Shown in pieces: positions 17,001-24,245 of a stretch of DNA of 64,000 bases (positions are counted from its first letter, which is position 1; every line of letters begins with the position of its first letter). The translations under genes and the position numbers were made by a program. Under the pieces are notes generated by a model. That model was not told the DNA's origin and did no database searches. It saw nothing but the letters and a program-made list of their open reading frames with translations. Origin of the DNA: Ponticaulis sp. (GTDB lineage Bacteria > Pseudomonadota > Alphaproteobacteria > Caulobacterales > Hyphomonadaceae); NCBI GenBank assembly GCA_002692725.1, contig NZLU01000034.1:62001-126000 (forward strand), written 5' to 3'.

Positions 17001-18568
17001 AGCGGACGATAGGTGTTTGAGATCACCGCCGGAGGCGCGTCATCGCCCATGGAGCCAATCGCTTCTTTGCCGGTTTCCACCATTGGGGCGAGGATCAGCT
17101 CCATGTCTTCCATGGTGAAACCGGAGGCGAGCTTGCGCTGACGGAGTTCGTCAGTGTTTTCACTGGTGAGCGGTTCTTCGCCTGGTCCGATTACTGGTTC
17201 GAGTTCTTTGACGTTCTCAAGCCATTCCAGATACGGATGGTCGTTGGCGAGGCGTTCGACGATCTCGCGATGTTCGTAGAATTTGTTTTCTTCGATGTTC
17301 GCCGCGATCATGCCGCCCGGCTGAACCCGGCCCTTGCGGACGATGGCATCTTCATCGAGCGGGCACATGCCGGATTCCGAGCCAACCGCGAGGATATTGT
17401 CCTGGGTGAGGGCGTAGCGCATGGGGCGGAGACCGTTACGGTCGAGCCCTGCAATTGCCCAGCGTCCATCAAAGGCGGCGATCGCGGCAGGGCCATCCCA
17501 TGGCTCCATGACGGAGTTACAATAGCTGTAAAGCGCAGCATGGGCATCCGGCATGACGGAATCGCGCTTCGACCAGGCTTCCGGCAGAAGGAGCGCTTTT
17601 GACATGGGCGCTGTGCGGCCCGCTTTGACGAGGATTTCGAACACAGAGTCGAGCGCAGCGGAGTCCGACGATCCGGCCTGAATAACCGGCTTCAGATCCT
17701 TTTCATGGCCTTCAAACGCGTCGGCGACCATGCGGATCTCATGGCTTTTCATCCAGTTTTCATTGCCGCGAACTGTGTTGATTTCACCATTGTGAGCCAG
17801 CATGCGGAACGGCTGAGCCAGCCACCATTGCGGGAAGGTGTTGGTGGAATAGCGCTGGTGATAAATCGCGACGGCAGAGACGAAGCGTTCGTCTTTGAGG
17901 TCAGGATAGAAATTGTCGATGTCCTCAGCGAGGAACATGCCTTTATAAATCAGGTTACGCTGTGAGAGCGAGCAAACATAGAAACTCGGAATGCTGGCTT
18001 CGCGTGCCCGGCGTTCAATCCGGCGACGGCACACATAAAGCGCACGCTCAAGATCGGCGCGCGACCGGTCGTTCGGGTCGTAGAACAGAACCTGCTCGAT
18101 TTCCGGGCGGGTATCATTGGCTTTTTGTCCGATTACGGATGGATCGATGGGCGGCTGGCGCCAGCCATAAATATAAAAGCCGAAACGCAGGATTTCTGCT
18201 TCAACGATCGTCCGGGCCGCTTCCTGCGCGCCAAGATCCGTACGCGGAAGGAAAATCTGACCGACGCAGATCGGCGCCTGGCTTGGGTCGTGACCTGTGC
18301 GCGCAACCTGTTCCTTGAAGAAGTCCTGCGGGACGTCCACGCGGATACCTGCGCCGTCTCCGGTTTTGCCGTCCGCATCAACCGCGCCGCGGTGATAAAC
18401 TGCCTTCAGCGCGCGAACGCCCATTTCCACAATCTCGCGGCGCGGTGTACCATCCAGAGCAACGACAAGGCCGACGCCGCAGGAATCATGCTCGTCCTGC
18501 GGGTTATAGGCATGGCCATCAATAAGTTTCTGACGGTTTTTCAGATAGGTTTCTGTCGTGTTTGTCAT
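14045..18568 (-). CDS. gltB: Glutamate synthase [NADPH] large chain
   Basis: This 1507-aa subunit makes glutamate from 2-oxoglutarate and glutamine-derived ammonia, working with GltD. The N-terminus is a propeptide before the Ntn nucleophile Cys30 (EHDSCGVGLV), so processing is expected. The synthase domain carries the FMN-binding barrel (GEGGQLPGFKV, AGNVGGTGASPQTS) and the 3Fe-4S ligands in CIMVRQCHSNTCPVGVC. The GXGXG C-terminal domain (CGSNGCEYMTGGVAVILG) is complete. It is encoded downstream of gltD, with a GFA-type gene inserted between them and only 1 bp separating it from that gene. Confidence 0.98.
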   Translation of the reverse strand: MTNTTETYLKNRQKLIDGHAYNPQDEHDSCGVGLVVALDGTPRREIVEMGVRALKAVYHRGAVDADGKTGDGAGIRVDVPQDFFKEQVARTGHDPSQAPICVGQIFLPRTDLGAQEAARTIVEAEILRFGFYIYGWRQPPIDPSVIGQKANDTRPEIEQVLFYDPNDRSRADLERALYVCRRRIERRAREASIPSFYVCSLSQRNLIYKGMFLAEDIDNFYPDLKDERFVSAVAIYHQRYSTNTFPQWWLAQPFRMLAHNGEINTVRGNENWMKSHEIRMVADAFEGHEKDLKPVIQAGSSDSAALDSVFEILVKAGRTAPMSKALLLPEAWSKRDSVMPDAHAALYSYCNSVMEPWDGPAAIAAFDGRWAIAGLDRNGLRPMRYALTQDNILAVGSESGMCPLDEDAIVRKGRVQPGGMIAANIEENKFYEHREIVERLANDHPYLEWLENVKELEPVIGPGEEPLTSENTDELRQRKLASGFTMEDMELILAPMVETGKEAIGSMGDDAPPAVISNTYRPLSHFFRQNFSQVTNPPIDPLREDRVMSLKTRFKNLGNILASDSTQTDVYVLESPVLSNGMYKRFMAMLGERAAVIDCTFEPPAKDAQAGVALRACLDRIQQEAEDAVRSGHEHVILTDEKQGPGRIACPMILAASAVQSHLVKQGLRSFCSITVRSAECLDTHYFAVLVGVGATCVNAYLAQDCIAERHAKGLFGDLSLNECVRRFKESIEAGLLKILSKMGISVISSYRGGYNFEALGLSRALVAEYFPGMTSRISGIGLAGLEHKAVEIHAKAYDEDVVALPIGGFYRIRRNGERHALDGALIHKLQSACDTGSYSRFKAYSHGLREQDPVQLRDLLDFKNANASIPLDQVQSINEIRKRFLTPGMSLGALSPEAHGALNIAMNRIGAKSVSGEGGEDRDRYKPLPNGDNPNSAVKQVASGRFGVTAEYLNQCREIEIKVAQGAKPGEGGQLPGFKVTEMIAKFRNSTPGVTLISPPPHHDIYSIEDLAQLIYDLKQINPIARVCVKLVARSGVGTIAAGVAKAKADIILIAGNVGGTGASPQTSIKFAGLPWEIGLAEAHQVLSLNNLRDQVTLRTDGGLRTGRDIVMAAMLGAEEYGIGTASLVAMGCIMVRQCHSNTCPVGVCTQDPALRAKFTGTPDKVVNLMSFIAEEVREILAELGFESLDQVIGRTDLLSQVSRGAAHLDDLDLNPLLVKVEQDRPITYKPTHRNEVAETLDHQILRDAQPFFERGEKMQLAYGVKNVQRAIGTRASSEIVRHFKEGELPEHRLWISLRGSAGQSLGAFSVKGLTLEVTGDSNDYVGKGLSGATIILKPFAHLTSEAWDNTIIGNTCLYGATAGNLFAAGQAAERFAVRNSGAKAVIEGCGSNGCEYMTGGVAVILGDVGDNFGAGMSGGMAFVYDPKNRFEKVVNPDSVGWYRVQSKHYEDMLKSMIEEHHSRTDSRRAYTILDQWETELPNFWQIVPHEMKNRLDVPVETEAVA

Positions 18569-18569
18569 A

Positions 18570-19007
18570 TCAGGACTGGCCTTCCACTGAGGCTTTGATC
18601 ATGGCCATCGTTTCTTCGCGCGTCAGGCGCGGATGATCGCCAGCAAAAGCATAATAACCGGGCTTTTCGTCGACGAAGATTTCCTTCTCCATCTCGATCC
18701 CTTCGGGCAGGGTGAGCGCGCCGCTTGAGATCGCCCAGTAATCCGTCTTGTTGATGAGTTTATAGAACAGACTTGACCCACATTTGGAGCAAAAGCCCCG
18801 TCGCGCCCAGGCTGAACTGTTATACCAGGTCAGCGTGCTGTCGGCTTTGAACGTGATGTCTGCATCCGTGGCGCTAACACCGATGAATGCGCCGCCAGCC
18901 CAGTGCTGACACATTTTGCAATGGCAGGCGTCGACATGTTGAATTTTATTGCTGAGTTCGAAGGCGACTGAGCCGCACAGGCATTGTCCGTGTACTGAAT
19001 CTGCCAT
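18570..19007 (-). CDS. GFA-family (glutathione-dependent formaldehyde-activating-like) zinc protein
   Basis: This 145-aa protein shows the GFA zinc-binding cysteines: QCLCGSVAFE, DACHCKMCQHWAGGAF and FCSKCGSSLFYK. The founding member links glutathione and formaldehyde, but most GFA proteins have unknown substrates. It lies between gltD (3 bp upstream) and gltB (1 bp downstream), so it is translated as part of the glutamate synthase operon, an unusual position. Confidence 0.9.
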   Translation of the reverse strand: MADSVHGQCLCGSVAFELSNKIQHVDACHCKMCQHWAGGAFIGVSATDADITFKADSTLTWYNSSAWARRGFCSKCGSSLFYKLINKTDYWAISSGALTLPEGIEMEKEIFVDEKPGYYAFAGDHPRLTREETMAMIKASVEGQS

Positions 19008-19010
19008 GTT

Positions 19011-20462
19011 TTACTCCGCGGCTGCCATGGGTTGCTGCGAATTGGCTTTCTTGGTGAGATAGCCATGGATTGCAGCGGCTGCATCGCGTCCGTCCTTCAC
19101 AGCCCAGACCACGAGTGAGGCACCGCGAACAATGTCGCCAACCGCAAACACGCCATCCATGCTGGTCATCATGTTCGAATAATCAACGCGCACCGCGCCC
19201 CAGCGATTTACGGTAAGCTGGTTCTCGTCGAACATCATGGGCAGGTCTTCCGGATCGAAGCCCAGCGCCTGGATGCACATATCCGCTTCGATATCGAATT
19301 CGGAGCCCGGAACTTCTTCCGGTGCCTGACGGCCAGATGCGTCCGGCAGACCAAGGCGCATGCGCGAGGCGCGAACGGCCGTGACTTTGCCGCCCGTATC
19401 GATAATCCCCTTCGGCGTGGCGAGCCATTCAAACTTTACGCCCTCTTCTTCGGCATTGGCCACTTCGCGCTGAGAGCCCGGCATGTTTTCGCGATTCCGG
19501 CGATAGACGCATGAAACCGAGCTGGCGCCCTGACGAATTGCCGTGCGTACGCAGTCCATCGCGGTGTCGCCACCGCCGATGACCACGACGCGTTTGCCTG
19601 CCGCATTGAGGTCCCCATTGTCATAGGCCTCCACGGCGTCCCCCAAATTCTTTTTGTTCGACGCGGTCAGATAGCTCAGCGCCGGGAATACGCCCACGGC
19701 GCCTGCGCCCGGTACGTTCAGCTTTTTCGCTTTATAAACGCCGGTCGCCAGAAGAAGCGCGTCATGCTTTTCGCGCAGTGACTGGAAGCTGACATCCTTG
19801 CCGACATCGCAATTCAGAACGAATTCGACATTCGAGTCGCGAAGATGCTGCGCGCGGCGTTCGACCACTTCTTTTTCAAGCTTGAAGCCCGGAATGCCAT
19901 AGACGAGCAGGCCGCCCACACGGTCATACCGGTCATAGACGGTGACCTTATAGCCTTTGCGGCGCAATTGTTCAGCCGCGGCAAGGCCGCCCGGACCTGC
20001 GCCGATAATACCGACACTCTGATCGCGCTCGCGGGGCGGCTTGACTGGCTTCACCCAGCCATTTTCCCAGGCCGTGTCCGTGATGTATTTCTCGATTGAG
20101 CCAATCGTCACCGTGCCATGTCCGGACTGTTCAATAACGCAAGAGCCTTCGCAAAGGCGATCCTGTGGGCAGATGCGGCCACAGATTTCCGGCATGTTGT
20201 TTGTGGCAGAAGAGACTTCATAGGCTTCCTGCAGGCGGTCATTCGCCGTGAGCATCAGCCAGTCCGGGATATTGTTCCCGAGCGGGCAATGCTGCTGGCA
20301 AAACGGAATACCGCACTGCGAACACCGGCTGGCCTGGGCTTCCGCTTTTTCCGCGATGTACTCACGATAAATCTCGTGAAAGTCATCTGACCGATCTTCA
20401 GCGCTACGTTTTTCTGGTGGCGCCTGCTCGGTCGAGACGAATTGCAACATTCGGTTCGACAT
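19011..20462 (-). CDS. gltD: Glutamate synthase [NADPH] small chain
   Basis: This 483-aa FAD/NADPH subunit feeds electrons to GltB. The N-terminal 4Fe-4S cysteines are visible in SRCSQCGIPFCQQHCPLG and CGRICPQDRLCEGSC. The FAD-binding fold GIIGAGPGGLAAAEQLRRKG and the NADPH fold VVVIGGGDTAMDCVRTA follow, and VFAVGDIVRGASLVVWA closes the FAD site. It is the first gene of the operon gltD-GFA-gltB. Upstream lie two matching palindromes (20535-20547 and 20609-20621) shared with the divergent uppP gene. Confidence 0.97.
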   Translation of the reverse strand: MSNRMLQFVSTEQAPPEKRSAEDRSDDFHEIYREYIAEKAEAQASRCSQCGIPFCQQHCPLGNNIPDWLMLTANDRLQEAYEVSSATNNMPEICGRICPQDRLCEGSCVIEQSGHGTVTIGSIEKYITDTAWENGWVKPVKPPRERDQSVGIIGAGPGGLAAAEQLRRKGYKVTVYDRYDRVGGLLVYGIPGFKLEKEVVERRAQHLRDSNVEFVLNCDVGKDVSFQSLREKHDALLLATGVYKAKKLNVPGAGAVGVFPALSYLTASNKKNLGDAVEAYDNGDLNAAGKRVVVIGGGDTAMDCVRTAIRQGASSVSCVYRRNRENMPGSQREVANAEEEGVKFEWLATPKGIIDTGGKVTAVRASRMRLGLPDASGRQAPEEVPGSEFDIEADMCIQALGFDPEDLPMMFDENQLTVNRWGAVRVDYSNMMTSMDGVFAVGDIVRGASLVVWAVKDGRDAAAAIHGYLTKKANSQQPMAAAE

Positions 20463-20534
20463 CTCGCTCTCCTGGAATTCGCGCGGACTTTAAGCGCGGA
20501 ATGTGAGCGTCGCAAGACAATAATTGCCAATGAA

Positions 20535-20547
20535 TATCATAGTGATA
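20535..20547. promoter_or_regulatory. Palindromic operator candidate, gltD-proximal
   Basis: TATCATAGTGATA is a 13-bp inverted repeat (TATCA-N3-TGATA) in the gltD/uppP intergenic region. It matches the site at 20609-20621 at 12 of 13 positions. The regulator is unknown. Confidence 0.5.
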
Positions 20548-20608
20548 CATAAAACAGCGCAATATTTTCCGAAATATAAAAATTGGGCGGCGGCGCCAGA
20601 ATGGTAGA

Positions 20609-20621
20609 TATCATAATGATA
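20609..20621. promoter_or_regulatory. Palindromic operator candidate, uppP-proximal
   Basis: TATCATAATGATA, with symmetry extending by one A/T on each side, lies 74 bp from its partner site (about seven helical turns). It could serve either divergent gene or support looping. Confidence 0.5.
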
Positions 20622-20714
20622 TTTTAAGCCAGATAGCGCATTCGACCTTGCGTTGGTTCCAAAACACTTTACTCCATTCCCGGTGACAGACCTAGCCGGG
20701 GGCGGGACGCATTC

Positions 20715-21575
20715 ATGTCGATCTTTCAAATTCTACTCATCTCGCTGGTGCAGGGGATAACCGAATGGCTGCCCATTTCATCCTCCGGTCATGTCTTGCT
20801 AGCCTCGGACTATTTCGGGTTCGCGGCGCGGGATGAGCTGCTGATCAATGCCATGGCGCATGCCGGCACATTGTTCGCGGTGCTGATTTATTTCTGGAAA
20901 GACGTCGCGCGGGCGATTGGCGGCGGGTTTGAGCTGGTCGGGTCGGTCGCCACGAAAAAGGCGCTCAGCCCGAATGCGCGGCTGGCTATGCTGATCCTCT
21001 TGTCCATGCCGATCACTCTGCTTGTTGTGGGTGGATATGAAATTGGCGCGCCGGACGCCGTCAAAGAAGGTCTGCGCGGCTGGATGACCGTGGCGATTAC
21101 CACGCTTGTGTTCGGGCTTTTGCTCTGGTGGGCTGATGTCCGGGGCGGTCAGTCCGGCAATCTGGAGACGATGACAAGCGGTCATGCCATTCTGATTGGG
21201 GCCAGCCAGGCGATTGCAGCCCTTCTGCCGGGCACGAGCCGGTCTGGCATTACGATGACGGCGGCCCGCTGGTTCGGATATGAGCGTACAGAAGCGGCAC
21301 GGTTTTCCATGCTGATTGGTGCGCCCATTCTCGCGGCCACAGGGGCCTATGCGGTGCTGGAGCTTGTGACCTCTGACGCACCTGAAGGCGCAGCCGGATT
21401 GAGTGACGGCCTGATGGTGGCAGGGCTGTCTTTCGTTTCCGGCATTGTCTCTATCTGGGCCTTGATGAAGCTGCTTCAGAAAATGAGCTTCCTGCCCTTC
21501 GTAATTTATCGGATTTTTCTGGCCATTGTGCTGGTGCTCGCCTCGCCGCTCGCGCTAGGCTGGATTGGTGGCTAG
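20715..21575 (+). CDS. uppP: Undecaprenyl-diphosphatase
   Basis: This 286-aa polytopic inner-membrane enzyme recycles undecaprenyl pyrophosphate to the monophosphate carrier for peptidoglycan synthesis. Both signature motifs are present: GITEWLPISSSGHVLLA near the N-terminus (with the catalytic Glu and Ser) and LLPGTSRSGITMTAARW with the conserved Arg. About eight TM helices are expected. It is transcribed divergently from gltD. A short Cys-rich gene follows 23 bp later and may be co-transcribed. Confidence 0.95.
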   Translation: MSIFQILLISLVQGITEWLPISSSGHVLLASDYFGFAARDELLINAMAHAGTLFAVLIYFWKDVARAIGGGFELVGSVATKKALSPNARLAMLILLSMPITLLVVGGYEIGAPDAVKEGLRGWMTVAITTLVFGLLLWWADVRGGQSGNLETMTSGHAILIGASQAIAALLPGTSRSGITMTAARWFGYERTEAARFSMLIGAPILAATGAYAVLELVTSDAPEGAAGLSDGLMVAGLSFVSGIVSIWALMKLLQKMSFLPFVIYRIFLAIVLVLASPLALGWIGG

Positions 21576-21598
21576 TCTGATATTACAGGCGTGAAGTG

Positions 21599-22138
21599 AT
21601 GTTGCCTGAACCAGTTTCCTTTGAGTCTGATTGTTCAAACTGCGCGTCTCTGTGCTGTTTTGCCTATGCCTTCACAAAAGGGGTGGAGTTTCCGATTGAG
21701 AAAGACGCCGATGAACTGTGTCCGCATATTGGCAAGGTCTCCGGCTGTCAGATCCATGCGAACCGCGCAGCACGCGGTTTCACCGGCTGTATAAAATATG
21801 AATGTCTTGGGGCCGGGCAGCGCGTGGTTCAGGAGGTGTTCAAGGGCGCGAGCTGGCGCGATGATCCGGCGCTTCTGAAGCCCATGTCTGAGGGGCTTCG
21901 TGTGATGAAGGTGCTGCATGAAATGTTGCAACTCCTCGAGACGGTGGAAATTCTGCCGCTCACACCGGAAGAGACCCGGCTCTATCAAGACTTGCTTGCG
22001 AGAGCCATGCCCGAAACGCCGTTTACACCAGAAAGCCTTATCGCCTTTCCGGTCTATCAGCTCCGTCGGGATGTGACGCAGTTTATTCGCGGGCTGGCTC
22101 ATCATGTGTCGTCGCAAAGGCGCGCAGATCAAAACTGA
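21599..22138 (+). CDS. Stand-alone cysteine-rich domain protein
   Basis: This protein of about 179 aa has DCSNCASLCCFAYAFTKGVEF, CPHIGKVSGCQIHANRAARG, FTGCIKYECLGAGQRVVQ and a helical C-terminal half. I recognise the N-terminal half as the Cys-rich module (C-x2-C-x3-CC ... GFxGCxxYxCxGAGQ) that precedes pentapeptide repeats in some bacterial proteins; here the repeats are absent. The clustered cysteines may bind a metal or cluster. An in-frame GTG lies directly before the ATG at 21599. It sits just after uppP. Confidence 0.65.
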   Translation: MLPEPVSFESDCSNCASLCCFAYAFTKGVEFPIEKDADELCPHIGKVSGCQIHANRAARGFTGCIKYECLGAGQRVVQEVFKGASWRDDPALLKPMSEGLRVMKVLHEMLQLLETVEILPLTPEETRLYQDLLARAMPETPFTPESLIAFPVYQLRRDVTQFIRGLAHHVSSQRRADQN

Positions 22139-22145
22139 CTTGTCA

Positions 22146-22182
22146 TTTATCGAATAACGAGATATTGTTGTTTTTCGATAAA
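22146..22182. promoter_or_regulatory. 9-bp inverted repeat next to a ribosome binding site
   Basis: TTTATCGAA (22146-22154) and TTCGATAAA (22174-22182) are a perfect inverted repeat with 19 bp between. The second arm abuts the AAGGAG ribosome site of the gene at 22194. It could be a repressor operator or an RNA hairpin controlling translation. Confidence 0.5.
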
Positions 22183-22193
22183 GGAGTCTGATC

Positions 22194-22607
22194 ATGCAAG
22201 CTAGTCTGGTGCGTCTCGCCCATTGGAAAGTGGACATCAAGATTGTCACCGAAGACAATATGCATGTTCTGCAATGGCGACGACGGATGACCCATGACGA
22301 GGTGCTACTGGATGGGAAAAGCCAGCATATCAGCTATGGCCTGTTTGGTCGGGAAACCATTTACGGGCTGGTCTTCGGCAAGGATGAAGAGGGCAATGGT
22401 GGTCAGCAATTGATGTTTGCCGTCGATGCCACACCAAATACGAGCTCCTGGGATTCAGAATCGGCAGGCTATGCCGCGCCGCGCGGTATTCGTCTTGAGA
22501 CACGTGACGGCCCCATCCTGACGCACGGAACCATGGATGAGCGCGCCTATGACAAGCCTTCTGATTTTGGCGAATGGCTGAAAAAGACGATGGGCATGGA
22601 ATGGTAG
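22194..22607 (+). CDS. Conserved-looking protein of unknown function
   Basis: This 137-aa protein has no signal peptide and no TM helix and is probably mostly beta (KVDIKIVTEDNMHVLQWRR, YGLVFGKDEEG). It has no family I recognise. It is preceded by a strong AAGGAG ribosome site and by a perfect inverted repeat, so it is likely a regulated, genuine gene. It stands alone between the Cys-rich protein gene and the EF-hand gene. Confidence 0.65.
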   Translation: MQASLVRLAHWKVDIKIVTEDNMHVLQWRRRMTHDEVLLDGKSQHISYGLFGRETIYGLVFGKDEEGNGGQQLMFAVDATPNTSSWDSESAGYAAPRGIRLETRDGPILTHGTMDERAYDKPSDFGEWLKKTMGMEW

Positions 22608-22771
22608 GCACACCTTAAGCTGGCCCAACTGACCCCAGAAATGACAGCAAATTCACGTGTCCGGACAGGTTTTTTCTGGCATCGGGACAATAGTTTGGTT
22701 CTCTTATCGGCGAGCCGCAGTCATGACGAGTGTGCGACTGCCCAAATAGGAACCAAGGAGGTCAGCTGAGT

Positions 22772-23668
22772 ATGCGCGAAGAGAAGAAAAGTGAATCTCT
22801 GGAAGTCAGACTGCCCTACAGCCAGAAGATCGCCTTCATGGAAGCGTGCAAACGAGAGGGGATCTCGGCCAGCGAAGCCTTGCGCGCTGGCATTGCTGAA
22901 TTCCTCGAAGCTCATGAACGGCAGTCGCAATCTTCTAACCCTTTGAAGGAAGTTGTGACTCTCATGCGTTTGAATACGAAAAAAACCATTGGCTCGCTCA
23001 TGGCCCTGTCGATCGGCACGGCAATGTTTGCGGCCATGCCCTCTGCGGCTCAGGACGAGCTGTTCGCCAAGCTCGACAAGAACAATGACGGTGTGCTGAC
23101 GGCCGGTGAAATCTCCAAGAATGATGAGCGGGTGTTCGCCGTCCTTGACAAGAATGGCGACGGTCAGATTTCCGCCAGCGAATTTCAGCGCGAAGCCTCC
23201 ATTTCGAATGTCTCTGACAGTATCGAGACCGGTGAGGATGGCGAAGAGATGCGGATCATTTCGGTAGAGACGACTGAGATCGAGCTGATGGCGCCGGAAA
23301 AGGTGAAGGTGATGGTTTCCAACTGGGAGGAGACGATCGCACTCGATGCCAGTCAGGCTGAGGTGGACGAGCTCGTCGCGTCGCTTAAGGCGAAGATGCA
23401 CGAGATGAATCTCGAGGACCCGCCAATTCCGCCGACGCCGGGCGATGTCGACATTGAGAAAGAACTCGAGGTGTTGAAAGGCATGCGCGATGAGGAGATT
23501 GCGCGCATTCGTGAGGAGATGGCTGAAACCGGCGAAGAAGTCCGGGTCGAACGTGAGGAGAAAGAACTCGCTGATGGCCGTAAAGTGGTGATTGAACGCC
23601 GGATTGTTCGCGAGGTCTCAGATGCGCCAGAGCCGCCAGAACCACCCCCGGCACCGGCACAAGACTAA
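22772..23668 (+). CDS. Ribbon-helix-helix / TM / EF-hand fusion protein
   Basis: The start at 22772 follows an AAGGAGG site. The 298-aa product has three parts. Residues 8-55 look like a ribbon-helix-helix DNA-binding domain (LEVRLPYSQKIAFMEAC, then KREGISASEALRAGIAEFL). Residues 72-93 form a hydrophobic helix ending in an AxA-type cleavage region (MPSAAQ). Two calcium EF-hand loops follow (DKNNDGVLTAGE from 102, and DKNGDGQISASE). The acidic C-terminal part ends in a Pro-rich tail. An internal ATG at 22964 (residue 65), with its own GAAGGAAG, would yield a plain secreted EF-hand protein. Both products are possible. Confidence 0.75.
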   Translation: MREEKKSESLEVRLPYSQKIAFMEACKREGISASEALRAGIAEFLEAHERQSQSSNPLKEVVTLMRLNTKKTIGSLMALSIGTAMFAAMPSAAQDELFAKLDKNNDGVLTAGEISKNDERVFAVLDKNGDGQISASEFQREASISNVSDSIETGEDGEEMRIISVETTEIELMAPEKVKVMVSNWEETIALDASQAEVDELVASLKAKMHEMNLEDPPIPPTPGDVDIEKELEVLKGMRDEEIARIREEMAETGEEVRVEREEKELADGRKVVIERRIVREVSDAPEPPEPPPAPAQD

Positions 23669-23672
23669 TCAG

Positions 23673-23702
23673 AAAAGCGCGCCAGACCGGCGCGCTTTTT
23701 TA
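23673..23702. terminator. Intrinsic terminator between EF-hand gene and OsmC gene
   Basis: GCGCGCC (23677-23683), loop AGACC, GGCGCGC (23689-23695) is followed by six T and preceded by four A. It suits both convergent transcripts. Confidence 0.88.
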
Positions 23703-23708
23703 TTTGAG

Positions 23709-24149
23709 TTAGTTTTGAAGTTTGGCTTCGAGAGAAATCTCTGTGCCGCCAAGCGCCTTGGAGACCGGGCAACCCGATTTGGCCTCATTCGCGAGCTTCA
23801 TGAATGTATCATTGTCGATGCCCTCGACATGAGCTGTCAGAAAGATGTGACTCTGAGTGATGTTGAAACCTCCGCCTTCGGCTGGTTCAACAGAAACGCT
23901 GGCCTTGGCTTCCAGCTTTTCGGCCGGATGGCCTTCGCTGGCCAGCATGTGTGAGAGCTGCATGGCAAAACAGCCGGCATGGGCGGCGCCCAGTAATTCT
24001 TCCGGGTTCGTGCCGGACTGGCCAGACTCATCCTCAAAGCGGGCTTTGAAGCTATAAGGTGTGTCCGAAAGTGTTCCGGATTGTGTGGTCAGCTTGCCTT
24101 CGCCGTCTTTCAGGGCTCCCGACCAGATTGCTGTTGCAGTGCGTTTCAT
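23709..24149 (-). CDS. OsmC-family peroxiredoxin
   Basis: This 146-aa protein is read from the ATG at 24149 (MKRTATAIWSG); the earlier in-frame start at 24167 is unlikely. The two redox cysteines of OsmC/Ohr proteins are present in AAHAGCFAMQLSH and KSGCPVSKALGG, with the conserved Glu/Arg environment (ARFEDESGQSGTNPEELL). The wording of these motifs is closer to OsmC than to Ohr. It reduces organic hydroperoxides in the cytosol. It is probably monocistronic. Confidence 0.92.
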   Translation of the reverse strand: MKRTATAIWSGALKDGEGKLTTQSGTLSDTPYSFKARFEDESGQSGTNPEELLGAAHAGCFAMQLSHMLASEGHPAEKLEAKASVSVEPAEGGGFNITQSHIFLTAHVEGIDNDTFMKLANEAKSGCPVSKALGGTEISLEAKLQN

Positions 24150-24245
24150 GACTCGCCTCCGATGCATTAGTGTGTCTCGATCATAATTTACGTGTGCCGT
24201 CCAAAGGCGTTCCGCAAAGTCTCGAATAAACCGGGGGTCTGATCC

